From: Mycolicibacterium neworleansense
GTDB taxonomy: Bacteria; Actinomycetota; Actinomycetes; Mycobacteriales; Mycobacteriaceae
Direction: 5' to 3'
Assembly (NCBI RefSeq): GCF_001245615.1
Contig: NZ_CWKH01000003.1
Location: 620,001-684,000, forward strand
Length of the DNA stretch: 64,000 nt
Shown piece by piece: positions 51,322 through 59,756 of this stretch. The notes under the pieces were generated by a model. It searched no databases. It saw only the letters and a list, made by a program, of their open reading frames with translations, and was not told where the DNA came from. Position numbers and translations under genes: made by a program. How positions within the stretch are numbered: position 1 is the first letter of the stretch; each line of letters opens with the position of its first letter.

Positions 51322-52395
51322 TCACCACATCAATCCGCGGATCATCGAGGTCGGTGGAATATCCTCGACTGCGACCAATCCCGCGGGCGCGCGACACACC
51401 CAGTCGATCGCGTTGACCACACGAGCGGCTGTGGACACGCACCCGGCATCGGTCACATCCAGCACCGGATGGGACAGGCTGGTGCTCATTTCGATGCGCG
51501 GCTCCCCCTCCACGATCACCTGGTGCACGCCCGACTGCCCGTCGGGCGGATATTCCCAATCGGGTGCCGCCGCGGGTGTGAGGCGCGTGGTGTGTTCGAT
51601 GGTGATGACCGGCACGCCGCCTCGAACGCCTTCGGCGGCGAATCGCGTCCCAGCCAACTGCCCTGGCTCGACGGTCATCATCGTGCATTCGATGCGCTCA
51701 GGGGTGTACCACGGCTCGAAACGCTCGGTGACCTCGTCTAATTCCACCCCGAGACGATCGGCGAGATTTCGCACCAGGCCGCCGAACATCGACGTGATCA
51801 CACCAGGCTGGAACGCCATCGGCAGGTCGTCGTCCGGAGTGGTACCGAAACCCATGGCCGTGCCGGTGTATTCGTAGTCGTCGTAATTTCCGTAGTCGAA
51901 GATCTCCTTGACCGTGACCGACTCGGCACGAGTGACCAGACTGAGCGCGGCATACACCGCCGTGTCCCCCGAGTAGCCGGGGTCGATGCCGTTGACGTAC
52001 AGCGACGAATTCCCCTCTGCGCAAGCCTGTTCGAGCGGCACCCGCAGCCAGTCGTCGGCCTGGTGGGGGGTGACCAGCCACACCATCGAGGTGCCGACGA
52101 CGTTGATCCCGGCCGCCAGGAAGCGCGACATCTGCTCGATGGCTTCCATCGGCCGCGTCTCACCCAGCGCCGTGTAGACCACGCAATCCGGCCCGAGCGC
52201 GATCAGCGCGTCGATGTCGTCGGTCGCGATGACACCCGTTGGCTCACGGTGTCCGCACAGTTCGGCAGCGTCACGCCCGATCTTTTCCGGGCCCGAAGCA
52301 TGGACCCCCACCAACTTCAGATCCGGTCTGCCGATGACCGCCGCCAGGGAATGCCTGCCGACGTTGCCGGTCGAGAATTGAACCACTCTGCGCAT
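51322..52395 (-). CDS. DapB-like NAD(P)-dependent dehydrogenase (amine dehydrogenase-like)
   Basis: A 357-residue protein with a dihydrodipicolinate-reductase-like Rossmann N-terminus, RRVVQFSTGNVGRHSLAAVI. This mycobacterial family is related to 2,4-diaminopentanoate dehydrogenase and native amine dehydrogenases. The position where some members have a Glu after the INVV(G/T)TS strand is Met here, so amine activity is doubtful. I chose ATG 52395. Two paralogues are encoded at 59753 and 60795. It is followed, 19 bases upstream in sequence, by an SDR gene in the same direction. Confidence 0.8.
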   Translation of the reverse strand: MRRVVQFSTGNVGRHSLAAVIGRPDLKLVGVHASGPEKIGRDAAELCGHREPTGVIATDDIDALIALGPDCVVYTALGETRPMEAIEQMSRFLAAGINVVGTSMVWLVTPHQADDWLRVPLEQACAEGNSSLYVNGIDPGYSGDTAVYAALSLVTRAESVTVKEIFDYGNYDDYEYTGTAMGFGTTPDDDLPMAFQPGVITSMFGGLVRNLADRLGVELDEVTERFEPWYTPERIECTMMTVEPGQLAGTRFAAEGVRGGVPVITIEHTTRLTPAAAPDWEYPPDGQSGVHQVIVEGEPRIEMSTSLSHPVLDVTDAGCVSTAARVVNAIDWVCRAPAGLVAVEDIPPTSMIRGLMW

Positions 52396-52414
52396 CGTTG
52401 CGCTCCGTTCGTGT

Positions 52415-53203
52415 TCAGTAGTCGGGGATCGGCAGCGGCGAGTTGTTCGACTCGATACCGCCGTCCACATGGAAGATAGCGTTGGTGGCGTAGCAGTCGC
52501 GGGTCGACAGATAAACACACAGCCGGCCGAGATCCTCGACATCGCCGAGTCGGTGCAGAGGCGTTGCCTCGTTCATCTTCTCCAGCGAGCCCGGCAACAT
52601 ATCCAGGCTGCCCTGCAGGCCATCGGTCGCGAACGACCCCAGTGCGATCGCGTTCACCCGGATTTTCGGCGCCAACTCCTGCGCCATCGCACGGGTCAGC
52701 GCCTCGAGACCGCCCTTGGCCGTGCAGTAGGCGGTCAACGCGCGGATGCCGAACCGGGCCGAGCCTGAAGAAATGTTGACGATCGAGCCGCGCCCGGCCT
52801 CGATCATGTGGGGCGCCACAAGTTGGCTCATGATGAACGCCGAGGTGACGCACCAATCGAAGGTGTGCCTGAAGTCCTCGTCGGTGATGTCGAGGAACCG
52901 CGCGTAGGTGGATCCGCCGACGTTGTTGACGAGGATGTCGATCCGGCCGAATTGCTCCATCGCGGTTTCGACGACGCGTTCGCCATCCGGCCGACTCATG
53001 GCGTCAGCGACAACCGGGACGCCCTTGCCACCGGCCGTCTCGATGCCCGCGATCGTCGCGACGATATCGGATTCCGTGCGAGCCGTCCCGACGACCGATG
53101 CGCCGGCTTCCGCCAGCACCCGCGCGATGCCCTGGCCGACTCCCTTGCCCGCGCCGGTCACGATCGCGACCTGCCCGGTGAGATCGAACTGTTCCATTGC
53201 CAT
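52415..53203 (-). CDS. SDR family oxidoreductase
   Basis: A 262-residue short-chain dehydrogenase: TGAGKGVGQGIARVLAEAGA near the N-terminus, NNVGGSTYARFLD, catalytic YCTAKGG near residue 150 and HVDGGIESN at the end. ATG 53203 (MAMEQFDL) follows a GAGAGGGGG ribosome site on the minus strand. It is probably cotranscribed with the DapB-like gene and diverges from the membrane-protein operon at 53431. Confidence 0.85.
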   Translation of the reverse strand: MAMEQFDLTGQVAIVTGAGKGVGQGIARVLAEAGASVVGTARTESDIVATIAGIETAGGKGVPVVADAMSRPDGERVVETAMEQFGRIDILVNNVGGSTYARFLDITDEDFRHTFDWCVTSAFIMSQLVAPHMIEAGRGSIVNISSGSARFGIRALTAYCTAKGGLEALTRAMAQELAPKIRVNAIALGSFATDGLQGSLDMLPGSLEKMNEATPLHRLGDVEDLGRLCVYLSTRDCYATNAIFHVDGGIESNNSPLPIPDY

Positions 53204-53318
53204 TGAGAACCCCCTCTCGCCGAAAACAGTCTTCATCTAACGACTCAACCTGACTCACGTCAATGAAAAAGCCCAATATGTCGCCTCCAGGACCACCGCA
53301 GACGTCACCATCCTGCGC

Positions 53319-53375
53319 CGAAACGGCATTCCAGCAGCAGATATTCGACGAAGAACCTGCCGGAATGCCGTTTCG
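53319..53375. promoter_or_regulatory. Long inverted repeat, 14-base arms, in a divergent promoter region
   Basis: CGAAACGGCATTCC (53319-53332) and GGAATGCCGTTTCG (53362-53375) match perfectly across a 29-base spacer in the 227-base region between the divergent SDR and membrane-protein genes. It may be two half-sites looped by a regulator or a large hairpin. Confidence 0.65.
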
Positions 53376-53411
53376 CCGAAGTCGGAGGCTGCAGTTGACT
53401 CGGTTACGTTA

Positions 53412-53425
53412 CTGACTATAGTCAG
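53412..53425. promoter_or_regulatory. Perfect palindrome CTGACTATAGTCAG, probable TetR operator
   Basis: A 14-base perfect palindrome ends five bases before the ATG at 53431. It is well placed to block transcription or translation. The second gene of the operon is a TetR regulator, the obvious candidate to bind it. Confidence 0.7.
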
Positions 53426-53430
53426 CATTC

Positions 53431-54162
53431 ATGGATCTGCGATTGACCGGTTCGAGTAGCAGGCGCACGGCGCCCACCGCGCCGGGCACCTCGACGAGCG
53501 GTCTCGACGAGCACATGGAGATCTCGCGTCGCGCCCAACGCCAGGCCGACAAGTGGCTGATCTCGGGCGGCCTGCTGATCGGGACCGCCGCACTCGGAAT
53601 ATTCGGCCTACCGCTGTTCCTTCGCGGGGTCTGGCTCCTGCGCAAGGCCCAGCGGGACGGCCTGACCGTGCGCCCGATGCTGGTCACCCTGCTCGGCTAT
53701 CTGGTCATCATCGACGCTGCGATCAACACCGTCGGGTGGGCGCTCGACCTGATGGCCAGCCACACCATCCTGGCCCGGATCCTGCTGAACGGGTGGGGGG
53801 CGATGTTCGATGCCGGCTACTTCTGGCACTACAACGAACTATGGATCGGCGGCGCCGCGGGCCCCGGTGAGAAGGCGATGGAAGCCGGCATGATCCTCAC
53901 CGTCTTCACGATGCGGATCGCGGCGGGTATCGGATTCCTGCAGATGAAACGCTGGGGCCACCAATGGATGATCATCACCTGCTGGATGGGCGTGGTGATC
54001 TGGTGCATCTACGTCTTCAACATGACCATGTACGCCGACGTCCGCTACGCCGGAGTCATCTTCCCCGTCGTCGGCTGGTGGCTCTACGACATCTTCTACA
54101 TCACCCCGTTCCTGGCGATCCCGTACCTGCACACCGTGAACCGCGAAATCTTCTCGGACTGA
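53431..54162 (+). CDS. Multi-TM membrane protein A1 of the NorQ/NorD-linked cluster
   Basis: A 243-residue polytopic protein with five to six TM segments (about residues 42-70, 83-108, 113-138, 153-172, 179-201, 207-233). I do not recognise a named family. It has invariant blocks shared with A2 at 57395: [47 protein letters not shown] and [13 protein letters not shown]. Asp, His and Glu residues in or near TM segments could ligate a metal. The ATG at 53431 sits at the palindromic operator. It heads an operon with a TetR gene, a microprotein and the NorD/NorQ pair. Confidence 0.78.
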   Translation: MDLRLTGSSSRRTAPTAPGTSTSGLDEHMEISRRAQRQADKWLISGGLLIGTAALGIFGLPLFLRGVWLLRKAQRDGLTVRPMLVTLLGYLVIIDAAINTVGWALDLMASHTILARILLNGWGAMFDAGYFWHYNELWIGGAAGPGEKAMEAGMILTVFTMRIAAGIGFLQMKRWGHQWMIITCWMGVVIWCIYVFNMTMYADVRYAGVIFPVVGWWLYDIFYITPFLAIPYLHTVNREIFSD

Positions 54163-54174
54163 GAGGGCGGAACC

Positions 54175-54783
54175 ATGTCGCCTGAGGTGAAACCGTCAGC
54201 ACGCCAACAACGTCGGCTGCAGACGCGAGAACGCATACTCGGTGCCGCGATCGCCGAATTCTCGGCGTTTGGCATGGCCGGTGCCGATGTCGGCGCAATC
54301 GTCGCCGCGGCAGGGGTGGCGCATGGCACCTTCTTCTTCCACTTCCCCAGCAAGGAGCACGTGTTGCTGGAGCTGGAGCGGCGCGAAGAGGCCAGAATGG
54401 CGACTGACTTCGCCCGCGTTCTCGACGGTGCCTGCGATCTGCCCACCACGCTGACCCGACTGGTCGAGTTGGTCAGCGGGCTCGAACGGCGTTTCGGGCC
54501 ACTACTCTTCAAAGAGCTACTCGCGCTGCACTTCTCACCGACCAGGCCGACCAGGGACGAATGGACCGACCATCCGGTGATCGTGCTCCTCGTCGCTGAG
54601 ATCGAGCGGGCCTGCGGCGACGGTCAAGTCCACCCCGAGGTCGACGCCTTCTACAGCGCGACGTTCTTCCTACTCGGCCTCTACGGCGTGTTGACCACAA
54701 CCGAACACGGCGAAGGCCGAGACACGATGTTGGCCAAATTGGTGACAACCGCCCTACGTGGCCTGACCAATAAGGAGGTCTGA
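54175..54783 (+). CDS. TetR family transcriptional regulator
   Basis: A 202-residue TetR regulator. The helix-turn-helix is at about residues 16-62: RERILGAAIAEFSAFGMAGA, then VAHGTFFFHFPSKEHVLLEL. The C-terminal domain would bind a lipophilic ligand. ATG 54175 lies 12 bases after the A1 stop and its stop (54781-54783) is one base before the next microprotein gene. It probably represses this operon through the palindrome at 53412-53425. Confidence 0.88.
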   Translation: MSPEVKPSARQQRRLQTRERILGAAIAEFSAFGMAGADVGAIVAAAGVAHGTFFFHFPSKEHVLLELERREEARMATDFARVLDGACDLPTTLTRLVELVSGLERRFGPLLFKELLALHFSPTRPTRDEWTDHPVIVLLVAEIERACGDGQVHPEVDAFYSATFFLLGLYGVLTTTEHGEGRDTMLAKLVTTALRGLTNKEV

Positions 54784-54784
54784 A

Positions 54785-54889
54785 ATGGACTGGATCTGGG
54801 AGATCCTCCGCTATGTCGCAGCATGGGGCGGAACCGGCTTGGTGATCTGGTTCTGGTACTGGATGTTCTCCAACATCGGGACGTTCTGA
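54785..54889 (+). CDS. Single-TM microprotein 1 (34 residues)
   Basis: A complete small gene lies between tetR and the VWA gene: start ATG 54785 with GGAGGT at 54775-54780, stop TGA 54887-54889. The peptide is MDWIWEILRYVAAWGGTGLV followed by IWFWYWMFSNIGTF: one Trp-rich TM helix (about residues 7-29). It is too short for usual gene calling but has a good ribosome site and tight spacing (one base before, five after). A small subunit of the membrane complex is likely (inference). Confidence 0.65.
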   Translation: MDWIWEILRYVAAWGGTGLVIWFWYWMFSNIGTF

Positions 54890-54894
54890 ACCTC

Positions 54895-56427
54895 ATGACC
54901 GAACTCTCCGATGCGCATGCATTGGCACTCGAACGCAGTTGCGCCGTGACGGCCGTTGCACTGAGCGGGCAGCGCCGCGCGGGCGTCCGTCTGGTCACCG
55001 GAGGGCACCGCGCCTTCGGCGTAAGTACCACGCTCGACTACGTCCATGTCCCCTATCCACACCTCGAACGCGACTGGACACGCCGAACCCTCACTTGCGG
55101 TGTGGCGCTTCAATGTTCGCCTTCCAAGGACCGGCTGGCCGACTATCGGCTCAACGAGCTCTCGGCCCGCGAACTACGCGCTCTGACCATCGTCGAGGCC
55201 GGGGTCTCGCTGGGATGGATCGCGGCGAACTGGCCTGGGCTGCTCGACGAGTTCGGAAATGTCGTCCCGGACCTGGAAGTACTTCCGGCCACCGCTGGCG
55301 CCGACGAGATGCTGCGTCGAGCGGTCGAGGCGGCACGCGCGGGCGATGTGCCCGACGTTCACCCACTCATAGGTCGACTGCCGCGGGCCTTCACAACGCC
55401 ACAGGGCCTGACCGACAAACTGCGCCGCAGCTTCGGCAGAATGCCCTGGACGACAACGCAAAAGCGTCTTCCACGACCGTATTCCATTCCGGTGGGCGGA
55501 GACGGCGGCGTCCGCAACCCCAATCTGCCACCACCGAGCCGGCCCCATGACAACGACCTCGACGTCACCCCGGAGCATCGGCAGGGCATCCCGTACCCCG
55601 AATGGAACGCGTGGACGCAGAGCTTCCTGCGCGATCACGTGGCGGTTCTGGAACGGCAACATGTCAGCGGAACACACCAGCCGAGCTCCGCTTCGGCCGA
55701 GCTGAGGAAGTGGTTCTCCGAGCACACCCACCGTGCCATGAAGAACCGCTTGGAGGACGGCTCCGACCTCGACGTCGAGCAGTACGTCAGCCACTACATC
55801 GACGTGACGGCCGGCGAGGCAGTGGAGCCGCGCATCTTCCGTGAACTACTGCCCAGCAGCCGCGATGTGACCACCGCACTGTTGCTCGACGGCAGTTCGT
55901 CGCTCGGCGTACACGGTGGGCGAATCTTCAAGCTGGAGTTGGCCTGTGCTGACGCACTGTCTCGGGCGATGACCCTGGCCAGGGAGCGGCACGGCATATT
56001 CACCTTCACCGGAAACACCCGGCACCGCGTCGAGGTGAGCTGCCTCAAGGACTTCAGCGACCGCCGCTTCGTGCCGCCGAGTCTCCTCGGCCTGTCCACC
56101 GGCGGATATACCAGGCTCGGTGCACCGCTGCGCCACCTGACCATCCGGCTGCTGTCACAGCAATCGGAACGACGGCTGCTCATCGTGATCGGCGACGGCC
56201 TGATCTCCGACGAAGGTTACGAGGGCCGCTACGCCTGGGCCGATGCCGCGCACGCCGTCGAAGAAGCCAACGAGGCGGGCGTTTCCGTCTACTACGTCGG
56301 CGTCGGCCCGGTTCGGGTCGACCCGCTGCCGGAGGTCTTCGGCGACCGCCGATCCCAACGTATCCGCCGCGTCGAAGACCTGCCCCGGGTCCTCGCGCAT
56401 GTCCACAGGGAGCTGGTATCAGCATGA
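54895..56427 (+). CDS. NorD/CbbO-type VWA-domain protein
   Basis: A 510-residue protein ending in a von Willebrand A domain: MIDAS motif DGSSS at residues 332-336, the Thr in GGYTRLGAPL and the Asp in VIGDGLISDEGY. YPEWNAW at residues 234-240 matches the YxEWD region of NorD/CbbO proteins. These VWA proteins work with a MoxR-type ATPase (NorQ/CbbQ) to load metal or remodel a target enzyme. The N-terminal 160 residues are not recognisable. ATG 54895 is five bases after microprotein 1. The ATPase follows 31 bases later. Confidence 0.83.
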   Translation: MTELSDAHALALERSCAVTAVALSGQRRAGVRLVTGGHRAFGVSTTLDYVHVPYPHLERDWTRRTLTCGVALQCSPSKDRLADYRLNELSARELRALTIVEAGVSLGWIAANWPGLLDEFGNVVPDLEVLPATAGADEMLRRAVEAARAGDVPDVHPLIGRLPRAFTTPQGLTDKLRRSFGRMPWTTTQKRLPRPYSIPVGGDGGVRNPNLPPPSRPHDNDLDVTPEHRQGIPYPEWNAWTQSFLRDHVAVLERQHVSGTHQPSSASAELRKWFSEHTHRAMKNRLEDGSDLDVEQYVSHYIDVTAGEAVEPRIFRELLPSSRDVTTALLLDGSSSLGVHGGRIFKLELACADALSRAMTLARERHGIFTFTGNTRHRVEVSCLKDFSDRRFVPPSLLGLSTGGYTRLGAPLRHLTIRLLSQQSERRLLIVIGDGLISDEGYEGRYAWADAAHAVEEANEAGVSVYYVGVGPVRVDPLPEVFGDRRSQRIRRVEDLPRVLAHVHRELVSA

Positions 56428-56458
56428 CGACGAGTGAGGAGCCGGAGGCGGATCGCGC

Positions 56459-57253
56459 ATGACTACAGACACGTACTACTCGAATGCCAACGAGATCAAG
56501 CTTTTCGAGCAGGCTTACCACCAACGTCTGCCGGTGATGCTCACCGGCCCGACCGGATGCGGCAAGACCCGCCTGGTTGAGCACATGGGTGCGTTGTTAC
56601 GTCGCCCCGTCGTCACCATCAGCTGCCATGACGACCTCACCAGCTCCGATCTGGTCGGTCGGTTCATGGTCACCGGGGGTGACGTGGTGTGGACCGATGG
56701 ACCACTCACCCGTGCGGTAAAGGCAGGCGCGATCTGCTATCTGGATGAGGTCGTCGAAGCCCGCCACGACTCATTGGCCATCCTGCACTCGTTGACCGAT
56801 CACCGTCGTGCGCTCTACCTCGACCGCGCCGGCGAAGTGGTCGCGGCACCGGAGGCCTTCATGCTGGTGTGCTCGTACAACCCGGCCTACCGCAGCTCGC
56901 TCAAGGAGCTCAAACCGTCCTTCCGGCAGCGCTTCGTCACCTTGCCCATGACCTACCTGCCGCCCGATCGCGAGGCCGAGGTGATCGTCGCCGAAGCGGG
57001 AATTGGACTGCCGACGGCCAAGCGGCTCGTCCAGTGCGCGATGGCGATCCGGACTGCCGACGAAGCGTTCCACTTCGAACCGCCGTCGACCCGTGTTCTC
57101 GTCACCGCAGCACAGTTGATCGCCTCCGGTGCAACAGAACTCGAGGCCGCCGAGGCCTGCGTCCTGGCGCCGCTGTCCACCGACGGGGCGATCAGCGATG
57201 GGCTACGCGAAGTTGCGGTGGCGAGTTTGGCCTCCTCCGATAGCTCACTCTAG
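56459..57253 (+). CDS. NorQ/CbbQ-type MoxR AAA+ ATPase
   Basis: A 264-residue AAA+ ATPase of the NorQ/CbbQ group. Walker A GPTGCGKT is at residues 30-37, Walker B ICYLDE at 92-97, and SYNPAYRSSLKELKPSFRQR includes sensor 1 and the Arg finger region. These ATPases form hexamers that act with the VWA partner on a specific metalloenzyme (NorB, Rubisco). Here the target is most likely the membrane proteins of the same operon. ATG 56459 is used; the stop is 16 bases before microprotein 2. Confidence 0.88.
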   Translation: MTTDTYYSNANEIKLFEQAYHQRLPVMLTGPTGCGKTRLVEHMGALLRRPVVTISCHDDLTSSDLVGRFMVTGGDVVWTDGPLTRAVKAGAICYLDEVVEARHDSLAILHSLTDHRRALYLDRAGEVVAAPEAFMLVCSYNPAYRSSLKELKPSFRQRFVTLPMTYLPPDREAEVIVAEAGIGLPTAKRLVQCAMAIRTADEAFHFEPPSTRVLVTAAQLIASGATELEAAEACVLAPLSTDGAISDGLREVAVASLASSDSSL

Positions 57254-57269
57254 AAAGGAGTCCGCCCCG

Positions 57270-57398
57270 ATGGACGAACAAGAACGAAAGCGCAAGAGAG
57301 CCCTCATCGTGCTACAGGTCGTCATTTACGGTTACCTGCTCGCGATGTTCGGAATCCAGCTCTACATGTCCTTCACCCGAGGGTGGTGGGAGTTATGA
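57270..57398 (+). CDS. Single-TM microprotein 2 (42 residues)
   Basis: MDEQERKRKRALIVLQVVIY begins a basic cytoplasmic N-terminus followed by one TM helix (about residues 11-34) and the short tail [12 protein letters not shown] 57270 has the ribosome site GAAAGGAG (57253-57260). The stop overlaps the start of A2 (ATGA at 57395-57398), strongly implying real translation and coupling. It is probably a small subunit or assembly factor of the same membrane complex. Confidence 0.72.
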   Translation: MDEQERKRKRALIVLQVVIYGYLLAMFGIQLYMSFTRGWWEL

Positions 57399-58099
57399 CG
57401 GCCACCGAAAACCCGGAAACCTCGGTGACCACGGTCAGTCTCGAAGACCACCACGAGGAATCACGGCTGGCCCAGCGTCGGGCCGACAAATGGATGATCG
57501 TCGGTGCCGCGTTGATGGGCATGTGGGCCCCCGGCCTGATCGGCTTCCCCATCTTCATGCGCGGCGTGTGGCTGCAGCGCCAGGCTCAGCGGGCCGGGCT
57601 GTCGGTGCGTCCGATGATCGTCACGCTCATCGGGTATCTGGTGTTGATCGACGGAATGCTCAACAGTTTGGGCTGGGCGCTGGATCTGGTGGCCAACCAC
57701 ACGCTGATCAACCGGGTACTCATGATCGGCTGGGGCCACATGTTCGATGCCGGCTACTTCTGGCACTACAACGAACTATGGATCGGGGGCGCCGCGGGCC
57801 CGGGTGAGAAGTCGATGGTCTTCGGCATGATTCTCACGGTGTTCGCGATGCGCTGTGCCGCCGCGATCGGGTTCCTGCAGATGAAGCGCTGGGGCCACCA
57901 ATGGATGATCATCACCTGCTGGATGGGCGTCCTGATCTGGTGCCTCTACATCTTCAACATGACCATGTACGCCGACGTCCGCTACGCCGGAGTCATCTTC
58001 CCCGTCATCGGCTGGTGGCTCTACGACATCTTCTACATCACCCCCTTCCTGGCCATCCCCTACCTCCACACCGTCAACCGCGAAATCTTCTCGGACTGA
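57395..58099 (+). CDS. Multi-TM membrane protein A2, near-identical paralogue of A1
   Basis: A 234-residue polytopic protein. Over the last 119 residues it differs from A1 (53431-54162) at only about ten positions, and a stretch of about 49 bases near the 3' end is identical in DNA. The N-terminal ~110 residues are more divergent ([20 protein letters not shown] versus GTAALGIFGLPLFLRGVWLL). The conserved Asp/His/Glu/Trp blocks are the same. Start ATG 57395 overlaps microprotein 2. It is followed by the anchored 137-residue protein after 11 bases. Confidence 0.8.
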   Translation: MTATENPETSVTTVSLEDHHEESRLAQRRADKWMIVGAALMGMWAPGLIGFPIFMRGVWLQRQAQRAGLSVRPMIVTLIGYLVLIDGMLNSLGWALDLVANHTLINRVLMIGWGHMFDAGYFWHYNELWIGGAAGPGEKSMVFGMILTVFAMRCAAAIGFLQMKRWGHQWMIITCWMGVLIWCLYIFNMTMYADVRYAGVIFPVIGWWLYDIFYITPFLAIPYLHTVNREIFSD

Positions 58100-58110
58100 A
58101 GGAGTTAACT

Positions 58111-58524
58111 GTGACCACCACAGACGAAACCAAGGCCGAGGACCTCCCGCCCGGCACAACGCCGTACTACGCCCGCATGCACAAATGGATCAAACGAGCA
58201 GTGCTGGTCTGCCTGGTCGCCCTCGTCATCGAAGGTGCGTTCACCCTCCCGTTCATGGCGGTGTACTACGGCTATCCGACGCTGAGCCTCACCGAGATCT
58301 GCAGTGAACTCCTCAAAGTCCGCTACTCGGACGATGCGCTGGAGTGCAAGGTCCCCTACCCGCCGCTCGGCCCGCCCGAAGGCGCCGAAGGCAAGGACAC
58401 CGCCCAGGACGAATGGGGTATCCAGCCCGTGCCGAAGTATCACCGGCTCGGATTCCGCGAGCTGGTGCGTATCCACCAAGAGCGGGAGGCGCGGCAGACC
58501 GCTGGGCAGCCGGCCAGTCCGTAG
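58111..58524 (+). CDS. 137-residue single-TM protein of the NorQ/NorD-linked cluster
   Basis: The protein has a cytoplasmic N-terminus (to about residue 26), one TM helix (about 27-50), and an outer domain of about 85 residues with two Cys (Cys64 in TEICSELL and Cys79 in LECKVPYPP) that may form a disulfide. The Pro-rich [10 protein letters not shown] and the C-terminal [18 protein letters not shown] follow. I do not recognise the family. GTG 58111 has the ribosome site AAGGAG (58099-58104). It is probably an accessory subunit of the membrane complex. Confidence 0.72.
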   Translation: MTTTDETKAEDLPPGTTPYYARMHKWIKRAVLVCLVALVIEGAFTLPFMAVYYGYPTLSLTEICSELLKVRYSDDALECKVPYPPLGPPEGAEGKDTAQDEWGIQPVPKYHRLGFRELVRIHQEREARQTAGQPASP

Positions 58525-58535
58525 GAGACCCCACT

Positions 58536-59756
58536 GTGCCGAAATCACTCGAATGTCATGCCGAGAACTGGGATCTGCGCCACCAGGATTTCAACGACAA
58601 CGACTTTCTATACGACGTCTACTCGGTGATGCGACAGCGGTCGCCGTTCGCCCGCACCGACAAACCATTCCTCAGCGCGACGCCGGCGGGCGCATGGGTG
58701 GCGGTGCGCTACGCAGAGTGCGTCAAGATCCTGCAGGACTGGGAACACTTCTCCAGCAGCCCGACACCCGAAGGCGCCGAGCAGCTCGCCGGTGATCTGG
58801 TGATCACCCTCGACCCGCCACGTCAGCAGAAATTCCGCAAGGTCCTGAACCCGTACTTCTCGCCGGCACGGATGAAGGCGCTGCGCCCCGAAATCGGCAT
58901 CGAGACCGATCGGCTCATCGACGAATTCATCGAGTCCGGTCGCGGTGACCTCGCCCAGATCGCCTGGCGTCAACCAGGAATCGTGTTCTTCAAGTACGTG
59001 CTCGGCATGCCGGTCGAAGACGTCCCGCTGTGCATCGAGCTGACCGACACGGCGCTCAACGGCGTCACCGAGCAGGACCGGATGGGCGCCTGGGGCGGGC
59101 TGTATCAGCACCTGCACGACGCCGTGAAGGCACGCATGGACCAACCGCTGGGTGACGACATGATCGATGTCCTGCTCTCTGCCGAAATCGACGGGGAGAA
59201 ACTGTCATTCGGCGACATCGTGTCCAACGCCATGCTTCTGGTTCAGGCCGGTCTCGAGACGACTGCCAGCGCAATGTCGTTCGCGTACCACTACCTCGCC
59301 ACCAACCCAGCCGAGCGCGATCGTCTGATCAACGCTCCCGAACTCCTCACCCGGGCGGTCGAGGAGTTCATCCGGTTCGCCGGATCGATTCACGGCATCC
59401 CCCGCACCGTCGCCAAAGAGGTCGAACTGAGCGGATGCACCTTCTCGCCCGGCGAGTCGGTCATCGTGAACTACGCCGCCGCCAACCGCGACGAGCAGGA
59501 GTTCCCGGACGCGGACCGCTGCATCCTCGACCGCCGGGAAAATCGGCACCTCGGATTCGGCGCCGGCGTACACCGGTGCCTCGGGTCCAACCTGGCGCGA
59601 TTGGAATTCCAGGTAGGTCTGGAACGCGTGTTGTCCCGAATGCCGGACTTCGCGCTCACAGGAGACGAAGTCGCAAAATTTCATGGCAACTCCGTAACCC
59701 GCGGATTCCGGTCGGTCCCGGTCACTTTCGCGCCCGGCGAACGGTCCGGCACATGA
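58536..59756 (+). CDS. Cytochrome P450
   Basis: A 406-residue soluble bacterial P450. The I-helix AGLETT is at residues 238-243, the ExxR pair in VEEFIRFAGS, and the heme-binding loop FGAGVHRCLG with Cys348. It would hydroxylate a hydrophobic substrate using an external ferredoxin system. GTG 58536 follows GTAGGAGA at 58521-58528. Its stop overlaps the next ATG (ATGA at 59753-59756), linking it to the DapB-like dehydrogenases. Confidence 0.9.
   Translation: MPKSLECHAENWDLRHQDFNDNDFLYDVYSVMRQRSPFARTDKPFLSATPAGAWVAVRYAECVKILQDWEHFSSSPTPEGAEQLAGDLVITLDPPRQQKFRKVLNPYFSPARMKALRPEIGIETDRLIDEFIESGRGDLAQIAWRQPGIVFFKYVLGMPVEDVPLCIELTDTALNGVTEQDRMGAWGGLYQHLHDAVKARMDQPLGDDMIDVLLSAEIDGEKLSFGDIVSNAMLLVQAGLETTASAMSFAYHYLATNPAERDRLINAPELLTRAVEEFIRFAGSIHGIPRTVAKEVELSGCTFSPGESVIVNYAAANRDEQEFPDADRCILDRRENRHLGFGAGVHRCLGSNLARLEFQVGLERVLSRMPDFALTGDEVAKFHGNSVTRGFRSVPVTFAPGERSGT

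Noticed and set aside
53431..58524. Assignment of the membrane proteins as particulate methane/ammonia monooxygenase or NorB subunits
   Set aside because: The PmoC-type DxxxH...H ligand spacing and the NorB/heme-copper His pattern are not present; only the NorQ/NorD partners are recognisable.
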